This document shows positions 59,501-64,000 of a stretch of 64,000 nucleotides of DNA, one piece after another. This DNA comes from Cinnamomum chago. Its lineage: Eukaryota; Streptophyta; Magnoliopsida; Laurales; Lauraceae. The DNA lies in NCBI GenBank assembly GCA_038049695.1, contig CP142452.1:80952501-81016500 (forward strand), written 5' to 3'. The position numbers and the translations under genes are program-made. The notes under the pieces were generated by a model. That model was not told the DNA's origin and did no database searches. It saw only the letters and a list, made by a program, of their open reading frames with translations. Positions within the stretch are counted from its first letter, which is position 1, and every line of letters starts with the position of its first letter.

Positions 59501-60462
59501 AGCAAAACTCTTGTTAAAAACTCTTGGTGGACCATGAAGCATATGTTGAAGGTAGACTACTTGTATTTCTCCATGTTGGAAATAGTGCTTAGAAAAGTGC
59601 TAGATAAAAGTTGAAATTCAATTAAGTAAATAAGCGAGGCACATCAATTAATGTACTTTCTTAATTATCATAATTTTTCACATGCACGGAGTTTTGATGA
59701 AATTGTATCCACAATATATTTTTCAATTCTATCTCGAGGTTTGCATACCTAAGATAGAAATAAGAAATCATCTTTAAAAAAAAAAAAACAAAGAAGTGGG
59801 AGATAAATGTATTTTGAGAGACACTCACAATTACTAAGGTTCTCTCTCTGTTTACTGTGATTCTAGCTCACTTTACTGTGGTTGTCTCTTAGTTAGTGCA
59901 GATACAATAACTTGTTTCTTTATGTTTTGTAATTGCACATTGTATTACACTCAAATGAGCCCAAGAGATATGCCCCTCAATCCTAATAATGAAATAACTT
60001 TTATTTCTCGGAACATTCACGTGGGTATGTAGGCTACTCAAAGGTGGTGAGGGCCTATTTTTGAAAAACCCTTAATTTAAAGGCGTCCCCAGTTGAATGA
60101 TTGGTAGATAATCTTGGGAATGCTCATCAGGAAAAGGAAAGAATTGCCCTTGGGCCCTACCACTAGGAAAACACTTAAAATTTTATAATGCCATCTTTTT
60201 TTTTTTTTACTCAGCTAAGGGGATTGACTGTGACTTAAGAAAAAGCCTCTAAACACACGGAAAAGTAGTTCACTTAAATGGGATAAAAGCCTGCACACAA
60301 CAGAAGAAAGCCCACATAAGTAGAAAATGAATCTACACAAGCGGAAAGAGATGACGTACTCGGGGTTCAAGCCCCGAACAATCAGATAAGTTCTAGAATA
60401 GGTTGAGACCGCGAATTTCAAATTAATATTTTATATTAGATATGCCTGTTTGATATGAAAAC
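59501..60462. other. Non-coding stretch, no gene seen
   Basis: AT-rich, with an A-run at about 59776-59788 and a T-run near 60188. No transposon ends or reading frames of interest were recognised. Confidence 0.4.
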
Positions 60463-61329
60463 TGTTAGTATTTTTGTTGGCTAATTCATGGGTTGGACAA
60501 AACTCTGGGTCCATTGAGTTGTATTTTCTAATTTATTTTAGAATAGACTGCGGTTAAGTCGCCGGAAGAGCTGAAGGGAAAAAGAAGACCGGGCGAATTT
60601 TCCCAGGCCCGATCGATCGGAGCCTCAGACCGATCGATCGGTCAGAAAAAGGTCTCAGTTAAATGTCAGGCCGATCGATCGGACCTGAATGACCGATCGA
60701 TCGGACAGTGTGCAGATTCCGGGAAAGTCTCCTATTTTCACACGAAGTTGTTTCCTTTTGAGACTCTGTTTCCCAGTTTGAGTCCTACTTGTGCACTAAG
60801 TCTTAGGCACGAATATTGGGCTATTTATAGGGTGTTTCTCTCAACCCTAGATGACCACCACAACTCTCATTAATCTGAGTCAGAGATATTTTAGAGAGAG
60901 TTAATCTCTAGAGCCATTGAGAGATTATTCTGAAGGGCTGCTCTAGAAAGTTGTTGCTGCTTCTACCTTCTTGTAGAAGATTGATCATCTTGGTTGACAA
61001 GGTGTGAGGAGATCAAGTAAGGAGAACGGGGCGCGGTGGATGCAGTGTCAGTGGATTCTTTGCAAGAAGAACTACAGTCCTTGGGTCGAGGTACAGACTT
61101 AGGTAAAGGAGCTTGTGAGTATATCTTGTAACTGTTCGTTATCTCTTGATTTCTGGTTCGTGGTTTTTCTCCCTGGATAGGGTTTCCACGTTAAAGATTG
61201 TGTCTGCCTTCTTGTGGTGTGTGATTGGTAGATAGCTAGTTCTATATTGTCTGATTGATTTATTTCCGCTGCATTGATTGGTTAAATAGAACTAGTAATC
61301 CATTCTGGTAGCCCCATATAGAATTTTCA
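60463..61329 (+). mobile_element. Probable copia-type solo LTR
   Basis: It starts TGTTAGTATTTTTGTTGGC and ends AATTTTCA, flanked by AAAAC (60458-60462 and 61330-61334), a 5-bp duplication. Inside are CCGATCGATCGG-type repeats (60612-60705) and a right part of the kind found in plant copia LTRs (GGGTTTCCACGTTAAAGATTG; TTTCCGCTGCATTG). No internal region follows, so it is a solo LTR left by LTR-LTR recombination. The right boundary is less certain than the left. Confidence 0.65.
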
Positions 61330-61334
61330 AAAAC

Positions 61335-61524
61335 AGATCCTTTGTTTCGTCCAAACAGGGGAGCCTTATTTGGACGAATCCGGGGTCGCCACATGCGGGG
61401 GCAGAAGGACGGCAGAGGAAAGAAAAATTGTTTCTCTCTTTCATCCACTCCCCTTCCACCCCCGCACATGTTAGCCCTGATTCGTCCAAAAGGGGAGCCC
61501 TTCTTTGGATGAAACAGGGATCCG
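61335..61524. mobile_element. Foldback MITE
   Basis: Long imperfect inverted arms of about 50 bp: TTTCGTCCAAACAGGGGAGC with TTTGGACGAATCC at the left, and the inverse GATTCGTCCAAAAGGGGAGC with TTTGGATGAAACAGGGATCC at the right. It has no coding content and directly abuts the solo LTR. Confidence 0.75.
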
Positions 61525-61719
61525 ATCCGTTTCATATATGCCCCATACTTGGCCTAACTTCAAAAGGCAAGAAACAGTCGGTCAGCATATAAACTTTGAC
61601 TTGTTTTCCTCTCTCCTTTGCTTTTCTGTCTATCTGTGAGCCCACATATATTCCGCTCCCTTGCAACTTCATATATTTGAAACAGTCTTACCTTCTCTCT
61701 CTCAATCTCTTCTCCTCCC

Positions 61720-61727
61720 TATATAAA
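61720..61727 (+). promoter_or_regulatory. TATA box of the DUF761-type gene
   Basis: TATATAAA lies 188 bp upstream of the ATG. A CT-rich initiator-like region, a (CT)n(CA)n microsatellite and a CT-rich leader follow, all common in plant core promoters. Confidence 0.7.
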
Positions 61728-61757
61728 CATTAACCCATCTTCTAAATTCCACCCACC

Positions 61758-61802
<45 letters not shown>
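61758..61802 (+). repeat. Compound (CT)n(CA)n microsatellite in the 5' leader
   Basis: About 13 CT units are followed by about 9 CA units. It lies in the probable 5'-untranslated region. A 45-bp sequence starting CAGTTTCCC is then directly repeated (61802-61845 and 61859-61903). Confidence 0.9.
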
Positions 61803-61803
<1 letters not shown>

Positions 61804-61907
61804 GTTTCCCCTAAAAACTTCAAATTTTCATTTCATTGGTCTCTCTCTCTCTCTTCTCTCAGTTTCCCTTAAAAACTTCAAATTTTCATTTAATTGGTTT
61901 CTTCAGC

Positions 61908-62282
61908 ATGGTCTTGGGCGAGTGGCTATTGCTTAGGCGCCTGAGAAAGACTATTCAAAAGGTGAAGTTCTTACTGATCTTCATCGTTCAAAAATGGCTC
62001 CACGTTGCACCACTTATCGGGTCACCGAGCGGGCGTCAGCTGAGCTTCAGTGGCCCGCCCGGCCTTCTAGATTGCACCCCCAATACAACGGTCGATGACA
62101 GGGAGATAGGTCGATCACCCGTTCCGATTCGAAGCCCGGCAAGTGATGACGGTGATATCGATCGGAGGGCAGAAATCTTCATTGCCAACTTCCACCGGCA
62201 TCTTCAGATGGAACGACGGGTTTCGCTCCAGCTGCGCCATGCTAGAGGGAATGACGGGTTGGAGAGAACTCCCTCCTATTGA
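61908..62282 (+). CDS. DUF761 (cotton-fibre-protein-like) small protein
   Basis: A single-exon frame of 124 aa. The ATG at 61908 (MVLGEWLLLRRLRK) is preferred over the upstream in-frame ATG at 61836 because the upstream part is leader DNA with a duplicated 45-bp repeat. Residues about 1-45 are basic and hydrophobic (KVKFLLIFIVQKWLHV), a possible membrane-associated segment. A Ser/Pro-rich middle follows. The C-terminus has DIDRRAEIFIANFHRHLQ, matching the short DUF761 signature (Asp, Ala-Glu-x-Phe-Ile, Phe, basic/Gln end). Members of this plant family are small proteins with poorly known roles. The frame is complete with a TATA box upstream. There is no intron evidence. Confidence 0.78.
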   Translation: MVLGEWLLLRRLRKTIQKVKFLLIFIVQKWLHVAPLIGSPSGRQLSFSGPPGLLDCTPNTTVDDREIGRSPVPIRSPASDDGDIDRRAEIFIANFHRHLQMERRVSLQLRHARGNDGLERTPSY

Positions 62283-63257
62283 AATGGTTTTGGAAGATGA
62301 AGAAATGGAGATTCAACTGTTCATGAGTGGCCTGGTCTATTCAGTTGAAGTGAAACAAAAGGATTGAAGTGAAATTGGAATCCTGCGTTTTTGGTTGATT
62401 TCGTTTTCTTTTCTTTCTTTTAGAATGGGACCCCATGTTAGCATTGATGGTGGGCCCACTAACATGTACCAGATGCTGGTCACAACCGCTAAGGATAAAC
62501 ACACATCTATTGTTTCTTTTGGAATGTTCCCTCCTACTGCAACTTGAATTTGGGCCCCACTAATTTGGGTTTTTTTTTTTAATGGGCCCTCACCAGTACC
62601 TTTAAGTTTAAAATCTTTGGTGAGTCATATTTGTCACTAGTGGCAGTCGATGAGTGGGCCATTGTGTGGGCCTGCTCAACTTGGCTCGGTTAGGGTTGGG
62701 CTCGTGCTCTACTTGTGAGCCAATTGACCCTGATTATTAATAGGTCCGAAGCATTGATTTAAAATCATGCTCTCACTGGCACAATCACTTCAAAGAAAGA
62801 ATATTCCTTACAGGTGAATCAGTTGACAAAGAGGAAGGTGTAGGAGGAAGGTAGTAAACAGGCCCCATTACCCGGTCACCAGACCCACCTGAGTTGGGAA
62901 ACATGAGTTGAGTACTTTTATGGTCCTGATGAATCATCCAGTTGTGATCCAGGCCCAATATATGCTGGAATACCAGTGTACCTTATTATAATTTTATTTA
63001 GATTCATAATAAAGAAATAAGAGCCATTTTAAGATGGCACTTGTGGCCCACTTGGAAGCATGCTGGAGAGGGTTAGGAGTTTGAAAGGGTGTACCATATT
63101 AGTATTATAGTGTACCTGTGTGAGAAATATTAGTACCATCCAACAAAGGTAGGTAGTGATTTGAAGGCCTCAAGTAGTCAAAATCCAAGCCATTACAGAA
63201 AGTCTAATGGATGCCAAAACTGGTGTGAACTATTGAAGGGTCTAAGAACTAATATCT
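62283..63257. other. 3' flank of the DUF761-type gene and intergenic DNA
   Basis: No further gene was seen. 62640-62760 has GGGCC/GGCTCGG words like a degraded hAT MITE. The rest is ordinary AT-rich intergenic DNA. Confidence 0.45.
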
Positions 63258-63440
63258 AACTCCAAGGAGTAGCTCAGTTGGTCTAAGACTACGGTTTGCA
63301 GCTGGAGGTTGTAGGTTTGAAACTGCACTACCACACTGGGGCTATAGGGGAGTTTACCCGGCTTCCCTCTGGGCCCGAAGGGATTAGTCCAACCCAAAGG
63401 GTTGGAAACCCTCAATAGCAAAAAAAAAAAAAAAAAAAAA
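63258..63440 (+). mobile_element. tRNA-derived SINE with target duplication
   Basis: Polymerase III boxes: A box TAGCTCAGTTGG (63270-63281) and B box GGTTTGAAACT (63314-63324). The body has TTACCCGGCTTCCC and CCAACCCAAAGGGTTGGAA (a small hairpin), then an A20 tail. It is flanked by AAGAACTAATATCT (63244-63257) and a near-identical repeat after the tail (about 63439-63452). Related body fragments lie at 26466-26568 and 5398-5470. Confidence 0.88.
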
Positions 63441-63452
63441 GAACTAATAACT

Positions 63453-63885
63453 AGGATGAGTTTCAAGGTTGAGTCAGTGCTACTTACCGGGGATTTAAGT
63501 GTGACAGACTTTACTACTTTATTCGCTCTAATAATTATCCTAATTACTTGATGAATGGCCGGCAAATTTTCACCATCCAAAACAAGTAATAGCAGTTCAG
63601 GAAGGAAAATGAGCGTAAGTGCCTTGGATTGATAGTAGGTAGGGCCCACATAGGCGCAGGACGTTAGTGCTTCCGTCACTCTCGATGTCACTCTCTAGAT
63701 AAATATACACACGGGTGGTTTAGTATTGTTGCAAAGGTAAGCATAGAACATTTTCTCATGAAGATATGACCATTTCTCATGTTATTATACTTTATTGATC
63801 TAAGTTTTTATAAAGTTGAATCAAACGTAACTATGATTTACTATGTAATATGCAACTAAAAATCATATTTTGTTTAATGGCTGCC
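63453..63885. other. Intergenic DNA, no gene seen
   Basis: AT-rich, no reading frame of note. The minus-strand frame covering 63242-63691 runs through the SINE and its A-tail and is not a gene. Confidence 0.5.
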
Positions 63886-64000
63886 GCTCTCCTCAGCTGC
63901 AGCTTCCCTCTAATATCAACTGCAGGCATGTGAGGAGGGCTGCAGCTGCTCCCTTCACATGCTTGCAGCTCATATTAAAGAGGGCTGCAGCTGAGGGGAG
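63886..64000. mobile_element. Foldback hairpin at the window edge
   Basis: Arms of about 55 bp face each other: CTCCTCAGCTGCAGC ... GGCATGTGAGGAGGGC, then GCTCCCTTCACATGC ... GCTGCAGCTGAGGGGAG. The sequence is GC-richer than its surroundings. It is cut by the window end, so the full element cannot be judged. Confidence 0.7.

Noticed and set aside
63258..63330. A tRNA gene
   Set aside because: Polymerase III boxes are present, but there is no acceptor-stem pairing or complete cloverleaf. The poly-A tail and target duplication mark a SINE.
63242..63691. A 149-codon minus-strand frame
   Set aside because: It reads through the SINE and its A-tail, giving a poly-Phe run. Not a gene.

Overview
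The window is nuclear DNA of a flowering plant. It is AT-rich and intron-bearing, dense in plant transposons (hAT, CACTA, MULE-type and foldback MITEs, Ty3 and copia LTR elements, Cassandra and other TRIMs, tRNA-derived SINEs, a LINE tail), and has plant-type genes. I cannot name the species from sequence alone.

The backbone is a decaying tandem family of class 3 triacylglycerol lipases of the oil-body lipase (OBL1-like) type. One member, copy A (16914-21419), is structurally complete: five exons, 485 codons, the GHSLGG nucleophile elbow, and Asp and His in the usual triad contexts. The others show graded decay. Copy B (35258-45521) keeps all five exons, but exon 1 is split by a Ty3-type retrotransposon and exon 4 carries two one-base deletions. 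Copy C (54355-58749) lacks exon 1, has a dead splice donor, premature stops and several insertions, one of which removes the nucleophile elbow. Copy D (3581-4793) is an exon 4-5 remnant split by a rearranged TRIM. Copy F (8754-8990) is an intron 1/exon 2 scrap. A displaced intron 3 piece (E) lies at 59296-59500. Flanking DNA was copied with the genes: 1-3363 matches 21598-25493, 12925-13790 matches 25840-26580, and the 3' flank is seen a third time at 45660-46230.

Layout: 1-3.4 kb duplicated 3' flank; 3.6-9.0 kb lipase scraps D and F with nested MITEs; 9-16.8 kb mostly non-coding with SINEs and a MULE-type MITE; 16.9-21.4 kb lipase A; 21.6-25.5 kb duplicated flank; 26.6-34.9 kb a pile-up (MITE, receptor-kinase scrap, 2.6 kb CACTA element holding a three-LTR Cassandra array, hAT MITE); 35.3-45.5 kb lipase B with its Ty3 insertion; 46.9-52.1 kb a 5.2 kb hAT element with a degenerate ZMYM/DUF4371-type transposase; 54.4-58.7 kb lipase C; 60.5-61.5 kb a copia-like solo LTR and a foldback element; 61.9-62.3 kb a small intact DUF761-type gene with its own TATA box; 63.3-64 kb a SINE and a foldback hairpin.

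Only two protein-coding genes look functional: lipase A and the DUF761 protein. Target-site duplications are readable for many insertions, so the order of duplication, insertion and decay can be partly reconstructed. I found no convincing undescribed system. The most unusual structures are the Ty3 element whose 3' half was deleted down to the last 11 bases of the LTR, leaving its pol frame open into lipase exon 1, and the Cassandra array carried inside the CACTA element.
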